Positions 10,829 through 22,143 of a stretch of DNA of 64,000 bases are shown piece by piece. This DNA is from Globodera rostochiensis. Taxonomy: Eukaryota > Nematoda > Chromadorea > Rhabditida > Heteroderidae. Position 1 is the stretch's first letter; each line of letters begins with the position of its first letter. Where the stretch lies: contig JAEVLN010000006.1 in NCBI GenBank assembly GCA_018350325.1, positions 3,052,693-3,116,692 on the forward strand. Direction: 5' to 3'. The translations under genes and the position numbers were made by a program. The notes under the pieces were generated by a model. The model ran no database searches. It had not been told where the DNA came from and saw only the letters and a program-made list of their open reading frames with translations.

Positions 10829-13800
10829 ATGCGCAACATTCTCTTCTCGACCGTGCTTTGCTTGATTTTGGCTTCAATTCTGGAAACGGGTCAGAAAAAA
10901 TCTTTAAAGTTAAAATTTTGGCGTAATACAAGCCAGTCCTGGCAAAATTAGATCAATCAAATAAACTAGATGCAACGCCATCGCCAAATAAACCCAAATC
11001 CCCAAACTCAACATCCCAAAAAGCGACATCATCGAAAAATTCAAACATAACAACCGAAACTGCTGGAACATCCAGTCCTGGCAATGCTCAACCAGTCATA
11101 GGTACACTGAAAATTTAAAATAATAAATATCGGTAAGTTTAATCATTTTTTCTTACCCAAAAATGTAATACTAAAAAATGACTTTTTTTTTAGACCAAAA
11201 ATGCGCCCGAAAGCTTGATATTTTTGCAAAATTTATTTTTTAAATTTCTAAACAAAGTCAAAAATAGTAAATTTACAATTGTGAGAGCGCAACTGATAAT
11301 ATTGCCGAAATTGACTGGATTTGGTTAGCTTTAGCATATTTTTTAGTTCATATACGAAGACCCGAACACAAACGGGGAGCAAATACTTTTTCGGAAACAA
11401 AATCTGCCGGGGAAATTTTTTGAACATTTTAATGATATTTGTTAAGAAAATTGAAGCAAAGATTCGGGAAGATGTGATGAATTTATTTCAAAAATTCTTG
11501 TTTTGCTCGCATTTTAATTAAAAAATATTTAAAAACTATTAAAACATTTGTCCCGGTTGATCCCGGTCCCGGTGGCACCAAAAAACCAGACCGGGACTTT
11601 CTGTTTTCAAAAAATCCCGTCGCGACCGGCAAGGACCTAAAAAAACTGGGAAATCCCGTCCCGGAACCGGCCCGTACAACCCTACATTCTGTGAGTATCT
11701 ATGGGAGAGTAAATAATTTTTAAAACCCTTAAATTATTTCCGAATTTTTTAAAATATTTTTGGACTGAATTTAACTTTGAACTTCATTTTTTTTGGTTGG
11801 AGAACTAACCGATATTTATACCATTCCTACCTTTGTCACACGTTGAGAGGGACCCTTTTGTGTTGTAACATTGCTAATTATTAGCCTATTGGAACAAATG
11901 AAAACCGGCTACCGGTCCGAATCCCCCCGTCCGAATTCCCTCAGCAAAAAGTGTCTTGAATCCCCCCCCCCCCAAGCCAAAACAGCCCGAATCCCCCCGT
12001 CCGAATTCCCTCAGCAAAAAGTGTCTTGAATCCCCCCCCCCAAGCCAAAACAGCCCGAATCCCCCCGTCCGAATTCCCTCAGCAAAAAAGTGTCTTGAAT
12101 CCCCCCCCCCAAGCCAAAAAGCCCGAATCCCCCCGTCCGAATTCCCTCAGCAAAAAGTGTCTTGAATCCCCCCCCCAACCAAAACAGCCCGAATCCCCCC
12201 CCCCGCCGAATCCCCCCGGTTTGAATCCCCCAAAACACCCGAATCCCCCCCTCCCGTCTGAATCCCCCCGGTTCGAATCCCCCACCCCGAATCCCCCAGG
12301 TTCGAATCCCCCCACAGCAAAAAATGTCACGAATCCCCCAAATTTTTTAAAAAGCTAATTCCTTTTTTGCCAAATTGGTGGCATAATTATTTGCTATTAA
12401 AGTTTGCGATCAAAGTAGAATCGAACTTCAAATCAAGGCTGGTGGAAGACGGACGCAGGACCCACTTCGACTAACTTTTTTGCAAAACCAACTAAAACCA
12501 GCATTTTTGATACCATTCGAAAGTTTATAATGAGGAGAAGCTATCAACAAGCAAAGGCTAAGCAATTGAAACCCATCCAAAAAAGTTATGGCAAGAAAAT
12601 TTAAAAAAAAATTCCAGCTTTTCGGGCCACAACTCTTTTGTGTTTGTCAGAACGCTTAGCCTTTGCTTGATGATAACTTCTACCAATGTAAGCATTGAAT
12701 CGTATCAAAAATATTTGCGAGTTTGGTTTTGAGAAAATAGTGTGGGAAAAAAGTTCGAGAAATTAATAATTTTAACAAACTTAAATGTTTTGATCTGCGG
12801 AAGGGTGGCCAAATAATCTTGATCGATGAAAAAACCTCTAGAAAAAAATTCACCGCATCGTTTTTGGATAATGTGCTTTTTTGGTTTTTTAATAGTGGTG
12901 GGATTCGGACTTTTTTGGCTTGGTGGGTTTCGAAATGTTTGATAAGTTAACAAAAAAAAATTAGCTTTTTAAAAAATTTGGGGGATTCGAGACATTTTTG
13001 AGTCATTAAATATTTCAAATGTTTAATTATTTTAGTGTCATAAAATGCAGGAAAATGAGCAATTTTTTTATTCCATATATTTTTTAATTGAATTTTTCTT
13101 AAAAAACATTGTTAAAATCCTCAAAAAATTTTCCCGGCGGTGCCTAACGGCACCGCCGGGCCTCTCCCATTCGTGAAAAAATCAAACCATCATTTTAACT
13201 TTTTGATTGCAAATCTCAACAGAAACAACAAAATTTCTAAAATTCTCTTGCACCAATCCCTCCCCCCTATTCACTTAGTAAAGCAAAAATTTGGCCACAA
13301 CAATTTTTTGCTATTAGAAAAGTTTTTGGTGATTTTCTATTGTGATCTGAGTATTTGGGCCAAGTCACCCATTACGAAAATTAACAAAAAAAAAATTTTT
13401 TGTTCACAAATTAAAAAATTGTCTTCACTTCTGAGGTTTTTGAGGATGATAAATGGATTTTAAAAATTGCACCGGTTTCCCCGGCCGGACTTTCCCGCTC
13501 GAGGGGACCAGCCCACCCCCTAATTTAAAATCGACGATTAATATTTAAATTTATTTCTATAAAGAAACATTTTTAGACACATCGCCAAAACTGCGTATTT
13601 TGATTATGACTGATCGAAGCATAATTACTGAGTCACATTATATGTTCCATCGAAAATTGGCAGAACTGCTCGCTGCCGACACAGAAAATGTGGAAACCGT
13701 GGTATTTGTTGTAACAGTTTTAACCAATTGCTTTTAACAAATATATAAAACATACCAATTTAATTTGCTGTGAAACGTGCCCGGATCGGAAATGAATTTT

Positions 13801-16653
13801 TGGGGTTTTACTGAAAATCTTTGAGGAAACTGAACATATGTACTACCTAACGATTCCCTGGATAATCTGTGATGATTTTTATTTTATACGACAAAAAATT
13901 TTGAATTTTTACAAATAATTCAAAGAAATCTTTATTTCTTAAGCTTTTGCTCGTGTACACCAACAACGACAGTGCTAGTGAGTCTAATGAAAAGCCTCCG
14001 GAATTCGATGGTAGACTTTTGGTGTGGACTCGTCTTAATATTGAGTAGGCTAAGAATTAATAAAAGAAAATATCTAATAACCAAAAAAGCAATAAATATA
14101 ATGTATAAAAATCATAATTACTTTTAAAAAAATTGTTAAATTTGTTAGAATTAACATTTAAATATGACTTCAGGGCTTAAGTTTGTACTTAAAAATTAAA
14201 GTTTAGAGACGAAACGTAATCAATATTAAATTTTATTTTAAGGACGTCTGAAGAAGTCAATTGGTCCGTCTGGGACGACACTACCTATTGGTTTTTTCCA
14301 AATGCCAACGAAGCTGTGTCACTACAGCTCGGTAAAACATTTTATTAAAATTTTAATTACATAAAGTGTATATTTTTAAAACAACTTAAAAGATAAAACT
14401 ATTTTCAGAAAACAAGCTAATACAATAATATTTTAAGTAGGGCTCGCAAATGAAATTTTTTAAAAAGCCTCATTTGGCAAGCAAAAAAGCCTCATTTCTG
14501 TCTCAAAAGCCTCATTTCTGTATCAAAAGCCTCATTTTTTGCAGACTTTTTATTTAACCGGGAAAAAAATCTCAACTATATTTTTGGTAAGCAATGATCG
14601 AGAGCATCATTTTGTTCAAAACTAAGTAACATTTTGCAAAACAACCCTGAAATATTTGGGTGAGCGGGGGGAGGGTCGACGGTGCCGATAGGCGTCGGTC
14701 GAGATAAAATACTATCATTTTCTTAATTTTTTGTTAAACAGATTTATTTTTTCCAGATTTTTTAACAAAAAATCCGGCTCTGGTCGAACAATTACAAGAA
14801 TTCAAATTTAACGTTGGCGTTATGGAAGCATTTCCCACTGACAATTTTTTAAGCTTCTTTCGGTCATTTCCAACAATTAAAAAATATATTGGTTCACAAA
14901 GCACGTCGCCAACAATTGCGCAATGGAAATATTTTGGTTATGACAAAATTGTTGGCGCAATGCCAGGTGCGTCAAAATCAATATAATTAAACTTTGGGCC
15001 GGGCCCAATATGTTCCACTTTGGCGTCCCTCGGTGATGGTCACTTCACTTCTCCATAGGGTTGGTCCCCGACCCCGACTTTCCCGAGCCCGAGGGGTCGA
15101 GGACCAACACTACTTCTTCGTCTCTGGTGAGTTTCACTCCTCTTTTCTTTCCCACCTCCGTTCGTCACGGCACATACACCGGCACCCGAAAAGACAACCG
15201 AGCACGCCGTCGGGAGATTAGTTGAGCAGATGGATTGCGTTGGCGTTCATATAAGATGATAAATCCACTGCGGGATGCGCGCTGATCCCGCTATATCCAC
15301 CTCTTTGATGGACCCACCTGAGAGAACGGGCCTTCCTTACCCTTATTTATATCTTAATCCATGGCCGTGAGTTCGGTCTCAGCCTTACAATATTTAGGAA
15401 ATGATTAAACATACGGAATTTTTAAATCTATTTTAGGAAAAGATTTGGCACGGATCGGTGATCACAAATTTGCAACTGAAAATGCAATCAAAGAAAACCC
15501 AAATTATTTTCGTGAAAAAAACGACTTATTTATTAATTCAGTAGAAAGTTCGACAAAACTTTTGGTACCTTTAAAAAGTCATTTTACAACAAAATCTTAT
15601 TTTTATTAAAGAAACAAAAATATTTTGAAGCAATTGAAAAAGGAATTTTGTCGAAACAAAATTTTGCGGATTTATTTTTGCATGAAAACATCGCTGAATG
15701 GGATGTGAAGCATCGGATGGACTTATACTTCACAAATATTCAACCGTTTCTCGATTTTCCGATCGTTGAACAGGAAATTGAGAGAGAATGGAATAATACG
15801 CACCAAAATCGCGTTAATTTTATCGGAGGAATTACAATGTCGAAGGGCAAAGTGCCAAATTTGAATCCGGTAAAGAAATATAATTCTTAAAAAAGATTAA
15901 ATTTGAAATTTAGGACACGAAACAAATATTTGAATCTGCAAAGGATGGCGTTGTGTTGCTTAGTTTTGGTTCCGTCATTAGGATGGAGGACGGCGATGAA
16001 CATGCGGTTTCAGTGAAGAACATTGTGGTGGACGTGTTCAAGCAGTACCCGCAGATGAACTTGATCATCAAATGGGGAAAACCCCCTCCCAGCGACACAG
16101 TGGAGCAGTACAATAAATTGTCAGAAAATGTATACGCAAAAAGCTGGTTGGAACAGACAGCTATACTTGGTAAATGCCAGAATTTCCATATTTATCAGTA
16201 GCCAAATTTGAAAAATTATTTAAATTAATTATTATTTTTATTTATTTTTTAATAAAAGGTGGCGGACTCAAATTATTCATTACCCACGGCGGACTGAACA
16301 GCATCAATGAGGCAGTTAAATTTGGCGTTCCGATCATTTTGTTTCCATTTTTTGGCGATCAGTATAATAATGCTGAAGCTTTGGCTGCACGAGGGGTTTC
16401 AAAAGTTCTTGGTAAAAACTAAATATTTAGTTTATTATAATAAATTTTATTTTTGCAGTAAATAATTCTTAATTTGATTTTAGAAATTCGTTCAAAAACA
16501 TTAAACAACGAATTGACTGAAGCTTTGCATGAAATGTTTAACAAATATTCGGAGTATAAGGCTGGGATGGACGAATTGAGCAAGAAAATGAATTCGGTTG
16601 AGCCGGCGAAAGAATTTGTTGAGAAATTTCGCCAACTCCGCGAAAGTCTTTGA
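10829..16653 (+). CDS. Secreted UDP-glycosyltransferase-like protein, copy 3
   Basis: Eleven exons: 10829-10889, 10970-11101, 13565-13701, 13944-14044, 14243-14331, 14757-14966, 15437-15564, 15612-15869, 15914-16169, 16259-16411 and 16484-16653, giving 564 residues. The architecture matches copy 2: signal peptide (1-20), low-complexity spacer starting DATPSPNKPKSPNS (21-64), then a UGT fold with SHY His, GVVLLSFG and FITHGGLNSINEA...PFFGDQ, and a stop at RQLRESL without a membrane segment. The intron after the spacer exon is about 2.4 kb and is packed with repeats. Because that intron is unusually long, the link between the first two exons and the rest needs transcript support, but the phases agree and the exon order equals copy 2. 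Confidence 0.83.
11547..11690. repeat. GC-rich TCCCGGTCCCGG-type dispersed repeat, intronic
   Basis: A run of GATCCCGGTCCCGGT and CCCGTCCCGGAACCGG words. The same composition recurs, inverted, at 29136-29290, and in related form at 49255-49355 and 52505-52615. Confidence 0.5.
11921..12330. repeat. ~68-75-bp C-rich minisatellite in an intron of UGT copy 3
   Basis: About four units contain CCGTCCGAATTCCCTCAGCA, AAAAGTGTCTTGAATCC and a C-run, followed by degenerate GAATCCCCC repeats. Open frames across it are Pro-rich by-products of the repeat and are not genes. Confidence 0.8.
12505..12715. mobile_element. Fold-back element in an intron of UGT copy 3
   Basis: The left arm has GATACCATTCGAAAG and AACAAGCAAAGGCTAAGC. 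The right arm has the inverse GCTTAGCCTTTGCTTGAT and ATTGAATCGTATC. The centre has AAAAAAGTTATGGC, as in the 10139-10378 element. Confidence 0.6.
14466..14560. repeat. ~21-bp tandem repeat in an intron of UGT copy 3
   Basis: AAAAGCCTCATTTCTGT recurs about four times with small changes between exons 5 and 6. Confidence 0.7.
14967..15436. repeat. GC-rich insertion in an intron of UGT copy 3, homologous to that of copy 1
   Basis: The insert occupies the same intron position as 1465-1950. Its 5' part carries GGGCCGGGCCCAATATGTTCCA, abbreviated here to the shared core GGGCC...GTTCCA, and its 3' part carries CTTAATCCATGGCCGTGAGT as in copy 1. The central parts differ strongly, which suggests a non-coding insert whose ends are better conserved than its core. 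Confidence 0.6.
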
Positions 16654-17422
16654 TGAAATTTGAATGATGTTGTCATGATTCCCCGTATTTTTTCAACCTT
16701 ATCCTTAGAATTCGGTAGCAAGCCTCATTGTTTTCAATTTTCTTTGGTTACTCCACAACTGATAAATGATTTTACGATGCCATCTTTTAAAAGTGTTGAT
16801 GAGAGCACTCCGCGGGCACGTCGTTGCCCTTCATTGTGCGGGTCCCATAGGGAATCGGAGGGGAAAACGACCTCTTTGACAGTGTTACATAAGTACCATA
16901 TTTCTAGGGAATTTGCCATATTTTGTGGGCCCGCGCCATATATTTTTTTTGCCATATTTTTACGCTGTTCCATAATTTCGTGAGTTTTGAAAATACTTCG
17001 CTTTGAACCAATTTTTAGGTGTTTTTTACAGCGTTTTAAATTCATAATCGGAGTTAAATTGACGGAATGAATGTCCAAGGAAAGCCGGTCAATAGTGATT
17101 ATTGTAAATAGACGCCTAAACAAAATTATCACTCGAGATATTTTGCATCTTTTTTTAATATAAAAAAGAATAACTGTGTTTTGAAAACTTTTATTCTTTA
17201 CGGGTATATTTTGTGTTAAAAAAGTTCAATATTATAGAGGTTTTGGGCAACAAAAAATGTTCTTGGAGTATCTCTACAAAAAAAAAACTCGAATCGAATA
17301 GGCTGCTTAAACGACAATATTTTCGACTAAAAACATGTTTTTCGCGCATAACACGCCAAAAAATACCATCCAAATTCATCGTTCGTTAGCGATTCAAAAG
17401 CCACTGCAATATGATGGTCAAT
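16654..17422. other. Intergenic region after UGT copy 3
   Basis: No gene is supported. A TTGACGGAATGAATGT motif near 17059 recurs near 59107, so part of this is a dispersed repeat. A short ATTG microsatellite at 17482-17505 lies inside the last intron of the minus-strand gene that follows. Confidence 0.4.
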
Positions 17423-18533
17423 TCAAAGCAAAGGACGCACAAGTCCTGAAAATTATTTAATTTTCATAATCAACTAATGAAATGATTGATTGATTGATTG
17501 ATTGTACCAATTGCCATCAGCATACCGCCGCCACACATAGCAATTTCGTGACGAGCGCCGAGATTTGCTGTAAATAAAGAAATTTGGCATGCAAAAAAAA
17601 ATGGCTCACCTTCAGCAATTGTAGTCGTTGGCTTTTCAGTGGTTGTTGTCGATTTGTCCGTGGTTGTCGTCGGTTTGTCCTTGGTTGTCGTCGGTTTGTC
17701 CTTGGTTATCGTCGGTTTGTCCGTGGTCGTCGTCGGCTTGTCCGTTGTTTTAAAAAATTTAAACTTTCAGTTTGAAAAGTCGACATCCTTTTCGCCAAAC
17801 ATATGCACTCGCCCTGCACCGCGGAATTGGCAACCTTGCCCACTTTGGCACTAACTGCAGAACAGCTGTTGTGTTTGGACCATCCCCAAACCTTTAACTT
17901 CGCTTTTGCACAGCTGCCGCATAACAATGATTATATTCATCAAAACAATTGCCATCGGTTATATCGTCGCCATACCCTGCGGCATTTAAATTTTCCTCCT
18001 TGCATTTGAGCCCTAATTAATTAAATAAGTCAATTATTATGGGTTTTTGGTTTAAGCTTTTTGGAACATTTTGAAATTAGTGTTGGCATAACCCATACCT
18101 CCCGATCTGGGCGGAAGCGTGAACTGCATATTAGCCCCTCGCATTTGCTCACATTTTTTGCGGGGTTTTTCAGAGGAGTTTACGCAAGCCCAATTCATGA
18201 ATACATTTCCTGGCTGATCCCCTATAATGTTAAAAATTTTAGACAATAATCGTTATTGTTCAAATTAAAGTTGGTGCCCGACCCCTCGGGGGCGGGAAAG
18301 TCGGGGTGCACGGGGGTATCCAGTTCGGTCCGGTTTTTTTGGAGTGGAATCCGGTTACCGGATCCGGGCCCATCGCACCCCGATTTTAACCCGTTCCTGA
18401 GTTATTTTTACGTTGGGATCCAACATGCAGTGCAGTTAGCAGTCCAACAATGTTCGGAACCAACATCGCATGTGCCATTCAATACTTCTGTAGGTCCCAG
18501 CCTGCGGGCAGCTCCAAGCTTGCATTTGAGCCC
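17423..18533 (-). pseudogene. Cys- and Thr-rich secreted-type protein, probably frameshifted
   Basis: Minus-strand exons are supported at the 3' end. A Thr-rich exon ends at 17610 (repeats of DKPTTTT encoded by 21-bp units), then 17567-17508 (ANLGARHEIAMCGGG) and 17445-17423 (GLVRPLL, stop), all phase 1. Further upstream are Cys-containing exons near 18232-18100 ([18 protein letters not shown]), 17999-17900 (GNCFDEYNHCYAAAVQ) and 18533-18413 ([16 protein letters not shown]). Between the CFDEYNHCY part and the following Cys-rich stretch (NSCSAVSAKVGKV, GECIC) the frame shifts by one base and no good intron resolves it. The first exon was not found. No family was recognised; the composition suggests an extracellular Cys-rich domain on a mucin-like stalk. 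Confidence 0.4.
17612..17775 (-). repeat. 21-bp repeat encoding DKPTTTT
   Basis: Units of GGTTGTCGTCGGTTTGTCC on the plus strand recur about six times. Read on the minus strand they give Thr/Lys/Pro repeats in frame with the flanking exons. Confidence 0.75.
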
Positions 18534-19254
18534 TTTAATAATTTTAAAATACTTCAATTATGAAAGCACAAAAAGGTACCGGTAGAATAACGCGGCAATG
18601 CGCACATGGCAAAAAACCAAAAAGCAGCAATTGCTTTATCTTAAATATCTCTCTAAAAAAGCCAATAATACAAATTTGTCTCGGTGAATAATTTCAATCT
18701 AACTTTTATTATGATTGAAATTTATAAATGTCAGATTCATCAACTAAAATTTGTTCAATGTTTTTCCTATCAATTTACTACTACAATTCATCGAGTATGG
18801 GGCAAAGCAAAACTGCAATAAAAAACTAAAAATGAATGAATGAATAAATGAACGTCAATTAGATAACATAAATTCAGACTGTTTTTCACTACCAGTTTAG
18901 CTGTGAATCATCGAATATAGCGAAAGAAAATTGTAATTTCTTTTTTATTAAAATAAGTAAAAAAAAAGGTGAGAAAATGAAAAACGACAACGAATCTGAT
19001 TGGGGGGGGGGATTCATTGGGAAGTAGTGATTATTTTCTAATCTACATATTCATTGGAGTGATGTGATGCCCGGCGATAAACGAATTTTCTAATGAATGG
19101 CTTTGGCTTAACAAAGCTTTTATATTTGAAATGAAATGTTTGATGGGAGAGAATTTGTCAGTCAAGTATGCAAATTAGGGTTGTTCCGGGGGAGGGGGGT
19201 TCCGGGGGGGGGGGGTCCCGATCAAACCGGGGAACGGGGACGAGACCCCTTTTT
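18534..19254. other. Intergenic, AT-rich, no gene seen
   Basis: Apart from poly-G runs near 19004 and 19185-19215, nothing gene-like was recognised. Confidence 0.4.
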
Positions 19255-19890
19255 CGGGGATGGGCAAACCGGGGAAAGGGAATCCCCGGGTACTTGTGGG
19301 TTATGTAACCCAAAAAAAACAATTTTTTTTAAAGACGTTTCTGGGGAGTTTCCAGTGTCGTAGAATTCAAATCTGACCTCCATTTCGGCTCATTCTGAAC
19401 CCCGAACCCGAATTCGAATAAATTTTCGAAAATTCCAAAATTTTTATTTTTCCGCATAATCATAATTATTCGATGTGAAGACATCAGATTGGCGGCATAA
19501 AAGCAACGATGTTTTGCAAAATCTCATCATCTTACTCCTTTCCGGTCATTTCATGGTTCCCTTAACAGAAGACCGCAACCCCATTTCCAGTGGTTTCCCT
19601 CACATTTTAAACTCGGGAATTAAAGGTCATTTATGCCTGTTATCAATTGGGAGAACACATGCAAATTGGTGTGCAAATGGTAAAAGAGCAATAATTACAA
19701 TAATGCGAAAAAATAAAAATTTTGGAATTTTAAGATTCGAATGGTTCGGGGTTCGGAATGAGCCGAAATGGAGGTCCGATTTGGATTCTACGACACTGGA
19801 AATCCCCAGAAACGTCTTTAAACAAAAAATTTTTTTGGGTCACATAACCCACAAATACCAATCCCCGACCGGAGATGGGCAAACTCCATT
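19255..19890. mobile_element. Long inverted-repeat element with ~200-bp arms
   Basis: The left arm includes GATGGGCAAACC, TTATGTAACCCAAAAAA and TTCCAGTGTCGTAGAATTCA. The right arm includes the inverse TTCTACGACACTGGAAAT, TTTTTTGGGTCACATAACCC and GATGGGCAAACT. About 230 bp lie between the arms. An open frame of 171 codons at 19475-19990 crosses the element but runs through the arm, so it is probably not a gene. Confidence 0.6.
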
Positions 19891-20323
19891 TTTAGAGGTG
19901 CTTTTTTTGAAAAACGCAATTTTTATTTGGTACCTTTTTAAAAATCAAATTTTTAATTTGTCCATTTTTTGGGTGATTTTTTTAATGTAAGAATTAAATG
20001 ATTTCTCTTTCTGTCATTGTCTTTGTCAATAATTAAGCGGAAGTGTTTTGCCACACAGCCGGAACATGTAAATGTTTTTTTTCTATAAAAAAAATATTCA
20101 ATGCGGTGGAATCAACGGCCCCGAAATACGGTTTTCGAACTTAGGCCGAAGCCGATACCCGAAACAAAGCTCAATTTTTTTTCGAGGCACGAGGCTCGAA
20201 ATACGAAGTTCTCGAAGCTCGAATTATTTGAAGTGATCAGTAAAAGAGAAAGTGACATTTTAGGATTAAAATTTTGAAATTTAGGGGGGTTTTGGAGGGG
20301 ACAAGCGATGCCGAGGGCGAGCT

Positions 20324-21401
20324 GTCATTTGCGGACAGACTTTTGCGGACGGTCATTTGCGGACGTTTTGATTTGAAAAAAAAAATTAAAAATAACATTA
20401 AAATTGTTGAATAAGTCGCAAGAAAGCATTAGTTGCGATTAAATGCTATGCGCAAATATCTTTAAAAGTGTAAATTTGTTATTTTATATCGGTTTTAAAA
20501 ATTTTTTTGGGCTACAACTGCTGATGCGGGTGGGTCGGCGGTGCCGATAGGCTCTGCTGAGAAAATTTTCGATTTTGACTCAATTTGTTAAGAGATTTGC
20601 AACCAAAATTTTAAGAATTGTGAGTATTTTTGAAGCTTTTTAGAAATAGGAGGGACCCAGCGGCGCCGGGGATTTTTTTTTAAAGTTTTTAACGATATAT
20701 GTTAAGAAAATTGGCTATTTTCACTGAAAATATGCAATTTTGAAAAATCAGGAAAAAATCAGGGAACCTCCCAAAAATCAGGCAACAATGGAAAATGAGG
20801 AAATCCTTGATAAAAATAGGGTATTATGGCCACTCTGGCATACATTTGCGCAATAAAATATGGTTGTAACATTTATTTCGCACCTAATTATTAACTTATT
20901 CAACAGTTTTAATTTCATTTTTAATTTTTTTCCAAATCAACCGTCCGCAATTAGCGGTCGGGTTCGTTTCGGCGCGGCTCAGTTCGGCGCCGACAAGTTT
21001 GAAACGTTATAACTTTTTGTTTATTTGACCAAACCAAACATTCTTGGAATCATTTGAAAGCAACATGTCTGTAGATTCTATAATAGAAAAGAGCTAAGCG
21101 ATTCGACTTAAACAAAGGAAGTTATGAGTCACCGCGTCAAACTGTCACGAAAAATGGCAATTTTCACACGTTTTAAGCTATAACTTTTTTTCGAAAAGAC
21201 GAATCGGTTAGCTTTAGCTTGATCAAAGGTTCAGCATTCTGAGAGCTTTTGTATGATACCGATTTGTTTGCTTTCTTAATAACTATGTTATGACTGATCG
21301 CGCCGAACTGAGCCGCGCCGAACTGAGCCGCGCCGAACTGAGCGGATCCGGCAATTAGCCGTCCGCAAAAGTCTGTCCGCAAATGTCCGTCCGCAAATGA
21401 C
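20324..21401. mobile_element. 1.08-kb fold-back element with composite terminal inverted repeats
   Basis: The left end reads GTCATTTGCGGACAGACTTT followed by TGCGGACGG. The right end reads the inverse, with GTCCGCAAAAGTCTGTCCGC and a final GTCCGCAAATGAC. A second inner inverted pair carries GGCGCGGCTCAGTTCGGCGC (near 20970) against repeated GCGCCGAACTGAGCC (21300-21340). There is no transposase. The interior also holds a GGCGCCGCC-family copy (20515-20690), so elements are nested. Confidence 0.7.
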
Positions 21402-21905
21402 GCACCGCGGCCGCCCGACAGATGTCGCAGGAAAAAATTTTTGAATTTTGACTCAATTTGTTAAGAGATTTGCAACCAACATGATACATACCATTTTTTG
21501 AGAGAAAAAAGGGTTTCTAGGGGTATTCGGGGCGTAGCATCCGATTCCGCCATCCATTTCGATTGATTTTAAACCCCGGACAAGATACTGCCATAAATCG
21601 ATTTTTGAAGAAATTAAATTTTTAAATGTTCGAATTCGGGTTCTGGATTTAAAAATGTATGTCAGAATCGGGGAAAAAAAGCAAAAAATTTACAAGAGTA
21701 AATCGAAAGTTGTCTACACGATCGGCATTGTTTGTGAAAGTGATCTAGTACTCACAGTAAGGAGTGTTCCTCTCGTGAGACGACTTACGGCTGTTTGAAA
21801 AGAATGAGGTGGTAAAATAGATCACTGTCGAAGATGTCCCCACTTTCGAAATCAGCCACTTGGATTGTTTCCCCCAAATTGGAGCGTATGTCATTAAGAG
21901 GACCA
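21402..21905. other. Intergenic region before UGT copy 4
   Basis: A GGCGCCGCC-family fragment lies at 21425-21480. Around 21530-21590 is the 'ccgattccgccatccatttcg' phrase typical of the fold-back family. No gene was seen. Confidence 0.4.
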
Positions 21906-22143
21906 ATGCCACGCACCATTTGTGATATCTCTTTATCGCGAAATAAGGCAATCTATACATGAAATGTAAAATAATGCCGACAAAATTCTATTCCACCCTT
22001 CCATTCTCTTCGTTGACAATGCTATTTCTAAGACTTACCATCTTGCCATGGATTAAACGGCGTGTATAAAAGTGGTGGAAAATGCAACAGAAAACATAAT
22101 TCGCAAACCTATTTTAATTTTCTTTATTGGTTATTATATCAAA
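21906..22143 (+). promoter_or_regulatory. Putative promoter of UGT copy 4
   Basis: ATGCCA at 21906-21911 is followed by CGCACCATTTGTGATAT. The blocks CATTCTCTTCGTT and GCTATTTCTAAGACTTACCA, and TATAAAAG at 22065-22072, match copy 3 in order and roughly in spacing. Retention between paralogues while neighbouring non-coding sequence diverged supports a regulatory role. Confidence 0.55.

Noticed and set aside
11956..12358. Pro-rich open frame and its antisense Gly-rich frame
   Set aside because: Pure translation of the C-rich minisatellite inside the intron of UGT copy 3.
16734..17132. Minus-strand 132-codon frame
   Set aside because: No domain or splice support; part of the DNA resembles a repeat also present near 59100.
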